Shown: piece by piece, positions 1-8,900 of the stretch
How positions within the stretch are numbered: the first letter of the stretch is position 1
Layout of the letters: every line of letters starts with the position of its first letter
From: JBDNJM01 sp041687755
Lineage (GTDB): Bacteria; Planctomycetota; UBA1135; GCA-002686595
NCBI GenBank assembly: GCA_041687755.1
Contig: JBDNJM010000083.1
Location: 1-16,101, forward strand
Direction of reading: 5' to 3'
Length of the DNA: 16,101 nt
Translations under genes and position numbers: made by a program
Notes under the pieces: generated by a model
Seen by the model: the letters and a program-made list of their open reading frames with translations, nothing else
The model's database searches: none
Told to the model about the DNA's origin: nothing

Positions 1-201
1 AAACACATCAACGGCATCCTCGAGTACGTCCGGACGCGCCGGAACAACGGCCGTGTCGAAGGCCTCAACAGCAAGGCACGCACCATCACCAGGCGGTCCT
101 ACGGCTTCCATTCGGCGCCCGCGCTCATCTCGCTGCTCTTCCTCTGCTGCGGGGGCGTTGAGGTCACCCCGGCCTTCACGACACCGTCAGGCACCCACTA
201 G
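1..201 (+). CDS. ISL3-family transposase, C-terminal fragment (5' end outside window)
   Basis: Frame 1 is open from the first base to a TAG at 199-201, giving 66 residues. The segment TRRNNGRVEGLNSKAR followed by T-x-RR-S-YGF is the signature of the C-terminal part of DDE transposases of the ISL3 (IS204/IS1001/IS1165) group, in which the E of VEGLN is the catalytic glutamate. The following CCGG...PSGTH tail is also common in this group. The rest of the gene, including the two catalytic aspartates, lies before the window, so intactness cannot be judged. The gene points toward, and is convergent with, the minus-strand operon ending at 484. Expected function is cut-and-paste or copy transposition of its own element. 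The right terminal inverted repeat should lie shortly after base 201; AGGAGAGCC at about 211-219 resembles an ISL3 tip, but the other end is not available for comparison. Confidence 0.85.
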   Translation, partial: KHINGILEYVRTRRNNGRVEGLNSKARTITRRSYGFHSAPALISLLFLCCGGVEVTPAFTTPSGTH

Positions 202-483
202 AGGGACAGGAGAGCCGCTAATGAGCCATTCCCCATACCGGCTGGGCCCGTTTCCCGGTCACGCTACGCCAGCGCAACGGCCCCTCTGGCCCAAATGCCC
301 TGAGTCAAGAGGAGCCCTGAAGCTGGGGAGAGCCCTGCGCCGGAATGCATGTGTCAACGCCGAGTCGCTCGAACGAGAGTGTTTCCGAGTTGCCGTGGCA
401 CACCCGAGCAAACTCGAGCGAGGAGCCCCAAGGCGACGCGGCGGACTCGCTTGACAGATTATTGAATGATCGCCCTTGCCGAC
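202..483. other. intergenic stretch after transposase, no gene recognised
   Basis: This stretch lies between the transposase stop and the stop of the converging toroid gene at 484. An open frame runs across it on the plus strand, but it starts inside the transposase in another frame and resembles nothing known. I see no strong hairpin that would end either converging transcript. A TTGACA at 451-456 has no matching -10 box at normal spacing. The right end of the insertion sequence must lie somewhere here, but its position cannot be fixed from one end. A slightly more AT-rich patch (about 450-472) sits just before the operon's last gene. Confidence 0.5.
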
Positions 484-3400
484 CTACTTCACCTGCAACA
501 GCGGCGTGAAGTAGCGGTAGTAGACCTCGAGGCACAGCACCGCCATCGCCGTCGAGTAGGCCTTGTCGTCGCCGCGGTCGTAGGCGTAGTCGCGGGCGTA
601 GGGCGAGATCGGGTCGAAGGAACCGTCGCGGTTTTGGGCGGGCAGGAGGCTCTCCTTGAGGCCCTCGTTCCAGACCTCCCACTGCCGGCCGCCGATGCGG
701 AACAGGGCCAGCGAGCCGTAGTACCAGAAGTACAGATTGCCGGTCGCGTCGCGCACGAACGAGTTCTCGCCGCGGTCGCGGTAGCCGTCGGGCGTGCGTT
801 CGCTCACGAACTGGCGGGCGGGTAGGTAGCGGTTCTCGTCGAGGTCTTCGCCCAGCAGCGAGAGCGCGAACAGAGCCGCGGGGGTCGAGCCGGGCAACGT
901 CGGGCGGGAGCCGTTGACCCACTCAGGGTCGTGACTGTAGCGGAAGGCGCCGAGGTCGTTGTCGCGGGCTCGCTTCAGGAACTTTGTGGCGTCATCGAAG
1001 GCCTGGTCGGGCACTTCGAGGCCGGCGAGGCGCGCGGACTCGAGCGCCATCACCTGCCAGGCGGTGATCGAGGTGCGCGGCCAGCGGTCGAACTGGTGAT
1101 CGTCCGGGTAGTAGTAACTCCAGCCGCCGAAGTAGGCGCGGCCGTCGCGCTTGGACTGGGCCCGCAGGATGCGTTCAACGGCGCGTTCGAGCGGTGCGCG
1201 GTAGCTCTCGACCTTGCTGAGCGCGTAGGTCTCGGCTAGGGCGTAGGTCGCGATGCCGTGGCTGTAGGCGCTGGTGTCGCCGAAGTGACCGCTGCGCGAG
1301 CCCTGGACGCTCAGCAGGAAGTCGATCCCGCGGGCGACGGTCTCGGAGTGCTTGGTGCCCGAGGTTGGCGTGTGGCCGGCGCCGAGGAAGGCGAGCAGGG
1401 AGAGGCCCGACTTGCCGACGGCGGTGTAGCCGTACTTGACGTGGTTGTTGGTCGAGCGGCCCCAGAAGCCCTCGGAGCTCTGGATGCTGGCCAGGTAATC
1501 GAGGCCGCTAGCTACGGCGGCTTCGGTCTCTTCCGTGCCGCCGCCGGTCTCGAGCGCGAGTTCCTTCGCGGCGCCCGTGCGCGAGCGGTACGGGGTGCGT
1601 TCGAGGTCGGGCAGGCCGCTCGTGGGGGCCAGCTCCGGGCGGCGCTCGCGGGGCGCGTCGAGGGCGGGTGCTGCTGCGGCGGCGACCGCGGGGCCGAGCG
1701 CGCGTCGGGGTGCGGGGGTGCTGCTGCGTTCCGGGGCGGCGCTGTCGGTCCCGGAGCGCCGCGCGAGGGCGCTGGGTGCGGCGAGGGCCAGGGCGCCGTC
1801 GCTGCCGGACTCGGGGGCGGCGACGCCGACCGATCCGCCGGTGCTCGGCGCGAGGACGTCGACGCTCGCCAGCGGCGTGCTGCGGCGCAGGGGCGCGCCC
1901 GGTGCCGCGGGGGCACCGCTCGACAGGCCGCGGCGTGCAAAACTCGGCGCGAGGGCCAGGCCGCCGGAGGCCGCGGCGCGCGTCGGCGCTGCAGGCGCGG
2001 ATGGCGCGAGACGTTCGGGGCCGGATGCGGCTGCGGTCGCGCCGGTGCCGGACCGTTCCGGGGCAGGCGCCGTGAGGTTGAGAGCGAGCGCGCTCGCCTC
2101 CCGCGCCGGAGCAGTCGCGCCGCTCGCGGCGGGAGCTGCAACTTCGAGCCCGCTCGCGCCCGAACCCGTCGCGGCTGAGCGCGTCGGCAGCGTCGCTGCG
2201 GCGAGCGTTAGCGGCGTGCCCTCGGGCAGCGCGGCGCGAGCGCCGCCGGTGAGGGCCAGCTCCGGTGCGTCGGCCGCGGGGCCGCTTGTCGTCGGTGAGC
2301 TGGGCGCGGCTTGGGCCGAACGGGTCGGTGCGCCGCTGTCGGACGGGCTGCGCTCGGATGCGCCGGGCGCTCCGCCTAGGAGGCCGGCGACTAGGTCCGG
2401 CTCGGCGGACTCCACGCCGCGGCGCTGCGCCCCGGCTGGGCCCTGCAGCTCGGGCGCGCTGGCCGCGCGCTGGCCGTCCTGTCGACGGGTGGCCGCGGCG
2501 GCCGCGAAGGACTCGGTGTTCGGAAGCGCGTCGCGGCGCGCAGCAGCCAGGGCCAGCTCGGGCGATTCGGCGCTGGGGCCGCTGCTGCCGGGCGCGGCCT
2601 GTTCGAGCGCTTCCCCGCGCGTTGGGGTCGAGCCCTCGGACGCACTCCGCACGCCCGCTCCACTGGAGGCCAAGCCTTCGGCCAGGTCCAGCTCGGCGGC
2701 TTCGGCGCCGCGCCGCGCGGCCGCCGCGGGCGTGGACAGCTCGGGTGCCTCGGCCCCACGCGCCGACTGCGAGTCGCGCGTTGCAAGCGTCGCGCCCGCC
2801 GGTTCGGCGCCCGGGAGCGCCTCACGCTTGGCTGGCGCCAGGGCCAGCTCGGGCGCGTCAAAGCTAGGGCCGCTGCTGTCGGGCGCGGCCTGCTCCAGGA
2901 CCTCACCGCGAGTCGGCCCTGAGCCCTGGGCTTCGAGGCGCTCAGCGGACTCGTTGGACGCCAGACCCTCGGCCATGTCGAGCTCGGCGGTTTCGACGCC
3001 GCGCCGCGCGGCCGCTGCCGGCGTCGAGAGCGCGGGCGCTCCGGTTGCGCGCGGGGCCTGCGTGTCGCGGTTGCTGAGCGTCGCGCCCGCCGGCTCCGCA
3101 GCCGCCAAGGCCTCGCGCTTCGCCGGCGCCAAGGCCAGGTCTGGTGTCGACGCATCGCTGGCGTTCTCCACGCTCGTCGCCAGCTCGGACTGCTCAAGAC
3201 CTGTGCGCTGCGCGACGGTCGGTGCGGACGCGGCGGCCGAGTCTGCTTCGGCGCGCTCAACGCCCTCGAGGCTCTCGCTGGGGAGCTCGAGCGCGCGAGC
3301 CGCGACCGGCTCAGAAGCTGCACGTTGTTCAGGTGCCGCCGGAGCCCGCAGGTCGGGCGCATTGGCCTCGGAACTCTCGCGTTCGGAGGGCTCCTGTCGC

Positions 3401-4815
3401 GCGAGCTCTGCCGCCGGGAGCACCGCCCGGGCCACTTCGGGCGCGGCCAGCTCCAGGGCTTCCGCACTCGTCGGCGTCTGAGACTCCAGCTCGCGGCGCT
3501 CGGCCGACACGACGGCCGCCGGTGTCGCGGCTTCGGCGCCCTGCTCCTGGGCGGACTCCGCGCGCGCCAGCTCGAGCACGCCGCCGCGCTCCGAACGCGC
3601 CGCGCGATCCGCGGCCGAGGGCGACAGGTCGAGCCGCACCGTGATGCGCCCATCGTTCGGGTCCAACTCGACGGGCGACGGTTCGGGGTGGATGCGCTGG
3701 AACCACCACAGCAGCCCCAGGTGAACCAGCAGCGAGATCAGCACGCAGCGCCACAGCACGTCCATCCCGCGCCAGCGCTGGGCGGCCCAGGCGAGGAACG
3801 CGAGCAGCGCCAGCAGCGCGATCACGAGCAGTTCCTCCCAGCCGACCGGCCGCGAGGGAAGCCGGTAGAGCTCGCGCGAGGTGGCCCGCAGCAAACCGGC
3901 TGCGGCCGGCGCGGTCTCGCCGCTGCGCGAAAAGAGCAGCGCGAAACCGTCTTCGCGCGGCGCCGGACCGCGCTCGTCGGCCGGGGTGTTCAAGGGCTCC
4001 AGCGGCTCGGGCGCGAGCCAGCCCGCGGCCGACTCGAAGCTGCGGTAGAGGTCGAAGTCCCCGTCCCGATCGCTGCTGAACAGCAGGCTGCTGCCGCCCG
4101 CCGCAAAAGCCGGGTCGCGCTCGTCAAAAGGCGACTCGAACTCGCCCAGTCGGCCGACGCCCCAGGTCTCGGGGCCCTCGACGGCGATGTACAGGTCGTA
4201 GTCGCGGTTGCCCGAGTCGTCGCGCGTCGAGGCGAACGCCAGCCGGCCGCGCGCGTCGAGGGCCGGGTCCGTGTCCTGCCAGGGTCCGTTGAGCGGCTCG
4301 GGCAGGCGCTCGGGCTCGCCGAAGCGACCCTCGCGGAAGTCGGCGCGGTACAGGTCCAGTCCGCCGGCGCCGCCCGGGCGGTTGGAAGCGAACCACAGGG
4401 CCCCGCCGCTCGCGCCGGGCGCAAAAGACGGCGCGAGCTCGTCAAAACGCGTCGACAACTCATCGATGCGGCGCGGCTGGCTGCTGAGTCCGTCGATGAC
4501 TTCAGCCACGAACAGGTCCGCCGCCACACCGCGCTCGCCGGCCGCGAACACCAACCAGCGCCCGTCCGGGCTACTCGTCGGGCGCTGCTCCGTCCCGTCG
4601 GCGTCGGCGACCTCAAAAACCTCCGGGCGGTCCCACATCGCGAACCTCAACGCCTCGGTGCCCTCCGTCTGCAGCGTCCGGGTGCCGTCGGTCAGCCGCC
4701 CGACCTGGCCGAGCTGGGGCTGGAAGCGCACCCAGGCCAGCACAAAACCGAGCGCCACGAGCGACATCGCAAAGACGATGCGCTTCAGCAGGTGCTTTCC
4801 GGGGAGCTTCGGCAT
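484..4815 (-). CDS. TonB/TolA-like membrane transducer: PD40 propeller, S-x3-H helix, repeat linker, squalene-cyclase-like toroid
   Basis: 1443 residues. Residues 12-30 form a first membrane helix after a basic N-terminus (K3, K7, K11, R12). Residues ~75-320 hold four or five PD40 (TolB-type WD40-like) blades, shown by SSPDGRWLVF, FDELAPSF...LDLYR, DTDPAL...DYDLY and DERDPAF...FDLYR. Two more helices follow (~325-345 and ~353-372) joined by a basic loop QRWRGMDVLWR. The third contains SLLVH (S361, H365), the S-x3-H pattern of TonB and TolA helices that contact ExbB/ExbD or TolQ/TolR. Residues ~400-1090 are an Ala/Ser/Pro/Glu-rich linker with ~97-residue repeats. Residues ~1095-1435 are an alpha/alpha toroid (prenyltransferase/squalene oxidase repeat) with about five QW-like motifs, e.g. 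LASIQSSEGFWG; no DXDD cyclase motif is seen. Positive-inside charges place propeller, linker and toroid in the periplasm. It is the last gene of the operon, 12 bp after exbD. The role as pmf-energised transducer is inferred; the substrate is unknown. Confidence 0.85.
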   Translation of the reverse strand: MPKLPGKHLLKRIVFAMSLVALGFVLAWVRFQPQLGQVGRLTDGTRTLQTEGTEALRFAMWDRPEVFEVADADGTEQRPTSSPDGRWLVFAAGERGVAADLFVAEVIDGLSSQPRRIDELSTRFDELAPSFAPGASGGALWFASNRPGGAGGLDLYRADFREGRFGEPERLPEPLNGPWQDTDPALDARGRLAFASTRDDSGNRDYDLYIAVEGPETWGVGRLGEFESPFDERDPAFAAGGSSLLFSSDRDGDFDLYRSFESAAGWLAPEPLEPLNTPADERGPAPREDGFALLFSRSGETAPAAAGLLRATSRELYRLPSRPVGWEELLVIALLALLAFLAWAAQRWRGMDVLWRCVLISLLVHLGLLWWFQRIHPEPSPVELDPNDGRITVRLDLSPSAADRAARSERGGVLELARAESAQEQGAEAATPAAVVSAERRELESQTPTSAEALELAAPEVARAVLPAAELARQEPSERESSEANAPDLRAPAAPEQRAASEPVAARALELPSESLEGVERAEADSAAASAPTVAQRTGLEQSELATSVENASDASTPDLALAPAKREALAAAEPAGATLSNRDTQAPRATGAPALSTPAAAARRGVETAELDMAEGLASNESAERLEAQGSGPTRGEVLEQAAPDSSGPSFDAPELALAPAKREALPGAEPAGATLATRDSQSARGAEAPELSTPAAAARRGAEAAELDLAEGLASSGAGVRSASEGSTPTRGEALEQAAPGSSGPSAESPELALAAARRDALPNTESFAAAAATRRQDGQRAASAPELQGPAGAQRRGVESAEPDLVAGLLGGAPGASERSPSDSGAPTRSAQAAPSSPTTSGPAADAPELALTGGARAALPEGTPLTLAAATLPTRSAATGSGASGLEVAAPAASGATAPAREASALALNLTAPAPERSGTGATAAASGPERLAPSAPAAPTRAAASGGLALAPSFARRGLSSGAPAAPGAPLRRSTPLASVDVLAPSTGGSVGVAAPESGSDGALALAAPSALARRSGTDSAAPERSSTPAPRRALGPAVAAAAAPALDAPRERRPELAPTSGLPDLERTPYRSRTGAAKELALETGGGTEETEAAVASGLDYLASIQSSEGFWGRSTNNHVKYGYTAVGKSGLSLLAFLGAGHTPTSGTKHSETVARGIDFLLSVQGSRSGHFGDTSAYSHGIATYALAETYALSKVESYRAPLERAVERILRAQSKRDGRAYFGGWSYYYPDDHQFDRWPRTSITAWQVMALESARLAGLEVPDQAFDDATKFLKRARDNDLGAFRYSHDPEWVNGSRPTLPGSTPAALFALSLLGEDLDENRYLPARQFVSERTPDGYRDRGENSFVRDATGNLYFWYYGSLALFRIGGRQWEVWNEGLKESLLPAQNRDGSFDPISPYARDYAYDRGDDKAYSTAMAVLCLEVYYRYFTPLLQVK
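2180..3144 (-). repeat. three-and-a-third tandem ~97-codon repeats in the linker of the toroid protein
   Basis: Units begin with P-[DE]-LAL at residues 558, 655, 752 and 851, so the periods are 97, 97 and 99 residues (291, 291 and 297 bp). Each full unit runs P-[ED]-LALA...[KR]R-[ED]-AL, then an Ala-rich part with RRG[VA]E-[TAS]-AE-x-D, then a Gly/Ser stretch ending near SGP. The fourth copy fades after about 30 residues. Units 1 and 2 are the closest to each other, at both protein and DNA level (e.g. GGCGCCA-GGCCAG patches near 3130 and 2840 on the plus strand), and unit 3 has diverged further. This suggests expansion by unequal exchange with older copies drifting. The function is probably linker length across the periplasm. 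Confidence 0.8.
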
Positions 4816-4827
4816 GGCCGGGGCGGC

Positions 4828-5238
4828 TCAGCTCTCGGCGGTGCGCAGGCCCGCGTTCTGCAGACCCGCAACGCGGCAACGGTCGAGCACTTCGACCACG
4901 CGGCCGTAGTCCAGGTTGCGATCGCCGCGCACGGTCACGGGCGTGTCGGGCTCGGCGCGCGCGGTGCGCTCCAGCAGCTCGTCGAGCTCGCTCGCGGCCA
5001 GCTCCGCGCCCTCCACGAAGGTGCGTCCGTCCTCGGTCACGTCGATCACCAGCTCGTTCGGTTGCTCAAGTGCAGACTCGCCGCTCTCGGCGACCGGCAG
5101 CTCGAGGTCGATCTGCTCTTCGGGGCTCGCAAACGTCGTCGCGACCATGAAAAAAATCAGCAGCAGGAAGATCACGTCGATCATCGGCGCGAGCTGCAGC
5201 GTCGCGTCGTCCTCGAAGGCCTCGTTGTCGACACGCAT
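4828..5238 (-). CDS. exbD: ExbD/TolR-family proton-channel subunit
   Basis: 136 residues, the normal length for the family. A short cytoplasmic N-terminus is followed by a single helix in which LAPMIDVIFLLLIFFMV carries D21, the membrane aspartate that takes part in proton flow (D25 in E. coli ExbD, D23 in TolR). The periplasmic domain shows the usual pattern: LVIDVTEDGRTFVEG, then TPVTVRGDRNLDYGRVVEVLD and a C-terminal strand. The start is favoured by GGAGG (minus strand, 5252-5256) 13 nt upstream, lying inside the end of exbB. The gene sits 7 bp after exbB and 12 bp before the toroid protein, so the three are almost certainly co-transcribed. Known family role: with ExbB it couples proton-motive force to movement of a TonB/TolA-type partner. 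The partner here is inferred to be the downstream S-x3-H protein. The symbol denotes the family; tolR would be equally possible. Confidence 0.95.
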   Translation of the reverse strand: MRVDNEAFEDDATLQLAPMIDVIFLLLIFFMVATTFASPEEQIDLELPVAESGESALEQPNELVIDVTEDGRTFVEGAELAASELDELLERTARAEPDTPVTVRGDRNLDYGRVVEVLDRCRVAGLQNAGLRTAES

Positions 5239-5245
5239 GGCGCTC

Positions 5246-5902
5246 TTAGGACCTCCGCGCTTCGATCGCCGACTGCAGGTCGGCCGCCGAGGCCTCGACG
5301 CGGCGCGCGAACGACTCGATGCGGCCGCGCAGCAGGTGGTAGATCACCACGGCGGGGATCGAGACGGTCAGACCCGCGGCCGTCGTCGTCAGCGCCTGGT
5401 AGATGCCGCTGGCGAGCAGCTCGGGCTTGCCAATGCCGCCCGAATCGGCGATCGCGCCAAACGACTCGATCATCCCCCACACCGTTCCGAGCAGCCCGAG
5501 CAGCGGCGCGATCAGCCACACGATCAGCAGCGGCCGCAGGTTCGCGCCGAGCCGCTTGGTCTCGTGGGCGGCCGCGTCGCCGAGGATCGCGTCGCGCTCG
5601 AGGTAGGGCATCTCGACGTGTTCGAGGCCGCGCTTCAGGATCCGCGCGAGCGCGTTGTTCTTCGTGCCGCAGGTCTCGAGCGCGGCCGCGGGTCCGTCGG
5701 TCCGCATCGTCTCGACGACGCGCTTGGCGAACTTGGTGCGCCCCAGCGCGGCCGGCCGCAGGCGCACCCAGCGCTCGACGGCAAAGGTCAGTGCGATCAC
5801 CGAGCAGGCGGCGATCGGCCACATCATCAGGCCGCCGCGCTCGAGGATCTCGAACAGGGACGGCACCAGGGGGGTCGATTGGGAGGCGATCAGCGCGTGC
5901 AT
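5246..5902 (-). CDS. exbB: MotA/TolQ/ExbB-family proton-channel protein
   Basis: 218 residues. Three membrane helices are visible at about 24-42, 121-146 and 168-190, with the large cytoplasmic loop (residues ~45-120) typical of ExbB/TolQ. The second helix contains LLGLLGTVWGMIESF and the third YQALTTTAAGLTVSIPAVVIY, the two family signatures. T140 and T174 line up with E. coli ExbB T148 and T181, which line the proton path. The chosen start gives a short periplasmic N-terminus of normal length; no clear ribosome-binding site is seen in front of it. It begins 23 bp after the TPR gene and ends 7 bp before exbD. The family assembles as a pentamer around an ExbD dimer in the inner membrane. Sequence alone cannot separate ExbB from TolQ here, so the symbol is a family label. 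Confidence 0.95.
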   Translation of the reverse strand: MHALIASQSTPLVPSLFEILERGGLMMWPIAACSVIALTFAVERWVRLRPAALGRTKFAKRVVETMRTDGPAAALETCGTKNNALARILKRGLEHVEMPYLERDAILGDAAAHETKRLGANLRPLLIVWLIAPLLGLLGTVWGMIESFGAIADSGGIGKPELLASGIYQALTTTAAGLTVSIPAVVIYHLLRGRIESFARRVEASAADLQSAIEARRS

Positions 5903-5925
5903 GGCGGGGGGATACGTAGGCGGTG

Positions 5926-8900
5926 CTAGCGGGAAAGCTCGGCGAGGCGGCCGCGGGCCTTGGCGGCGGCCGGCCGCTCGGGGTGGTCGTCGATGACCTC
6001 GGTGTAGCGCGCGATCGCGCTGTCGATGCGGTCTTGGGCTTCGAGCACCCGGCCGGTTGCGAACAGGGCTTCGGCGACCTCGTCGCAGGCTTCGTACAGC
6101 ACCGCGACCTTGAGGTAGGCCGAGAGCGCCTCCTCGAAGCGACCGGCGCGCTCGTCGAGCTCGCCGAGCCCGATGCGCGCGGCCGCGGCGGTGCGGCCGG
6201 TGCCGGCCTCGAGCGCAGCGGCAAAGGCCTGGGCCGCGCCGCGGTCGTCGCCCTGCCGGCTGAGCGCACGGCCGCGGGCGAGGTCGGCTTCTGCGAGCGC
6301 GGGGAACTCCGGCGCGCGCCGGCGCAGGAGCGTCAGGTGCTCGACGGCCGCTTTGTCCTGTCCGCTGCGCTCCTCGGCGAGCCCCAGCCGGAACAGGCCC
6401 TTGGGCCAGACCGAGTGGCGCTCGTGATTCGCCACCAGCTGGGCAAGCGCGGCGATGGCGGGCCCGTCGGCGCCCTGCACGAAGTGCTGCTCGCCGAGCA
6501 GGAACAGGGCCTCGCCGGCGTAGGTCGTTTCGGGGTGCTGCTCGAGCAGCTGCGTGAGCACGGCCGCGCAGCGCTGGTAGTTCTCCAGCTGGAACGCGGT
6601 GAAGCCGGCGCCGTAGAGCGCGTCCTCGACGCCCGCCCAGTCAGCGGCAATGCTCAGCTCGTACAGCTCGAGCGCGGCCTCCGGCTCGGCGGACGCGAAG
6701 CGCTCCGCTGCGGTGAACAACAGGGCCTCGCCCGCGCCCTCGGGCACGACGATGCGCTCTGCGCCGTTGTCGAGCCGGACGCGCTGCACAAGCGCGCGCG
6801 CGGCCTGGGCGGCTTCGTCGGCGCGTGCGAGATCCAGCAGGCAGAACACGCGCTCCGAGCGCGCCGAGAGCTGCACCGCCGGGTTGGGCGTGCTCGAGGC
6901 CAGCGCGGTCCACAGGGCCAGGCTTGTGTCGTGCTCCTCGGCCACGGCCAGGGCCTGGGTCAGGCACTGAACCGCGCCCGGCGCGCGCTCGGGCGCGAGC
7001 CCGATGAGCTCCTCGGCCGCGTGCGCGCTCACCTTCAGGCCGCCGGCGTTCGCGCTGCTGAAGACCAATAGCTCGAGCGCGTCCGCGCGCCGTTCGGGCG
7101 ACAGCCGATTAGTCATCAGGCCGATCAAGCGCTCGACCGCTGGACCGAATCGCTCCAACCCGTATTCGGCGTACGCCGCCGCAAACGCCGTCTCGCGCGC
7201 CAGCTCGGGCGCAGGGCCGACGTCGAGCAGCCCCTCGTACGCGGCGAGCGCCGCCTCCAGCTCGCCGCGCGCGCTTAAGGACTCGGCCCGTTCGAAACGC
7301 GCGTCAAAACGCAGCTCGTCCTCGCCGCACTTCGCCACCAGCTCCGCGTAGACCCGCTCGGCCGCCTCGCCCTCGAGCGAGCGCGCCAAACGCAGCAGCA
7401 CCTCGGCCCGCCGCCCGCGCGCCTCCGGCCCGTCGCCGTGGCTCTGCTCGAAGCGCCGCAGCCAGGTCCGCGCGCCCTCGACGTCCCCAAGTTCCTCCGC
7501 GCAACGCGCGCGCAGATAGATCGCGTCCGCTGCCAGCACCGGATCGGCGACGAGCGTCGCGCGGAAGCCCGGCTCCCCCAGCAACGTCTCGAGCGACACC
7601 GCCGCACGCTCCGGGCTGCCGACCGACCATAGCGACCAGGCCTCGCGCATCCGCGTGCGCGCCAGCGCCTCGCCGGGCTCGCCCTGTGCGGCCGCCGCGG
7701 CACCGAAGGCCGCGGCCGCTTCCTCAAAGCGCTCCAGCTGATACAGCGCCTCGCCCTGGGCCAGCCGCGCGTTCAACGCCGACTCCGAGTCCGGCGCGGC
7801 CTGCAGCAGCGCGTTGGCCAACTCGACCGTGCGCTCGTACAGCCCCGCCTCGAGCGCCAGCAGCACCGCGCGCTCCGCGTCGCTCACGTCGGTCAACTGA
7901 CTGCTGAGCGCGCTCGCCTCCTCCTTGCGACCGAGCGCCACCAGGGCCTCGATGCGACTGCGCTGCAGGTCGACTAGGAACGGCTGCTGAAGCTCGTCCC
8001 CGCCGCTCAGGTCGCGCCCCTCGGTCAGCCCGAGCGCGCGGTTCGCGTCCCCCGCCTGAAGCAGCGCCCGCGCGAGCAGTGCGTCGCGCTCGAGCGTCGC
8101 CTCCGCGGCGTTGAGGGCCTGCACCGCCGCCGGCGCGCGCCCCGCGGCGAGCAGCGAGCGACCGAGCCCCAGCCGCAGCACCGCTACCTGCTCGCCAGCC
8201 GGACCGTTGTCGAGCGCGCGTCGGTACTGCACCGCCGCGGCCTCGTGATCTTGTTGGCGCTCCGCCGCCCGCGCCGCCCCGCTCGCGCCGGTCGAGGTCA
8301 GCTCGCCACCGACCTCGACAAAGGCCTCGAAGGCTAGAGGGAAGCGCTCGAGCGCGAACAGCGACTCCGCGCGCAGCAGCCGCTGTTCTTGCACGCGTGA
8401 GTCATCGGGCGCCGCAGTCAAGAAGCGCTCGGACCACGCCAGCGACTCTTCCGGAAGCTCAGCCCCGCTCAGCGCCCAGGCCAAGCCGCACAGGGCGTCG
8501 AGCGTCACCGCGTCCTGCTCCGCCGCGGCGACCAGCCCCTCGAACACGCGCGTCGCCGACTCGAACTTCCCGGCGTCCAGCCGCGCCTCCGCCAGCAGCG
8601 CGCGGCACGGTCGCGTCAAGTAGTCCTGCACGTCGCCCTCGAACGGCTCCAGCACCTCGGCGGCCCGCGCCGGGTCGTCCAGCTCGAGGAAGCTCTGCCC
8701 CATCCGCAGGCGCACCTCGCGCTCGAACTCGAACCCGCCGCGGCCGGCGATCAGCGGAGCGAGGCTCTCCACGACCTGCGCGTGGCGCCCCAGCTGATAC
8801 TGGGCCTCGCCCAGCCGGTAGCGGGCCTCCGCCGCCTTGGGGTGCCCGGAGCGCTCGCGCAGGAAGCGCTCGGCCGTGCGCACGACCTCGTCGTGCAGCT

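Noticed and set aside
451..480. Sigma-70 promoter starting at TTGACA
   Set aside because: No -10 box lies 16-18 bp downstream, and a promoter there would point into the antisense of the toroid gene.
484..1560. Active squalene-hopene or terpene cyclase
   Set aside because: QW-like repeats are present, but there is no DXDD motif and the predicted location is periplasmic.
1535..5919. Long plus-strand open frames (up to 864 codons) opposite the toroid, ExbD and ExbB genes
   Set aside because: They are Arg/Ala/Gly-rich shadows caused by high GC and codon bias of the minus-strand genes. None carries a recognisable domain, and the opposite frames encode clear families.
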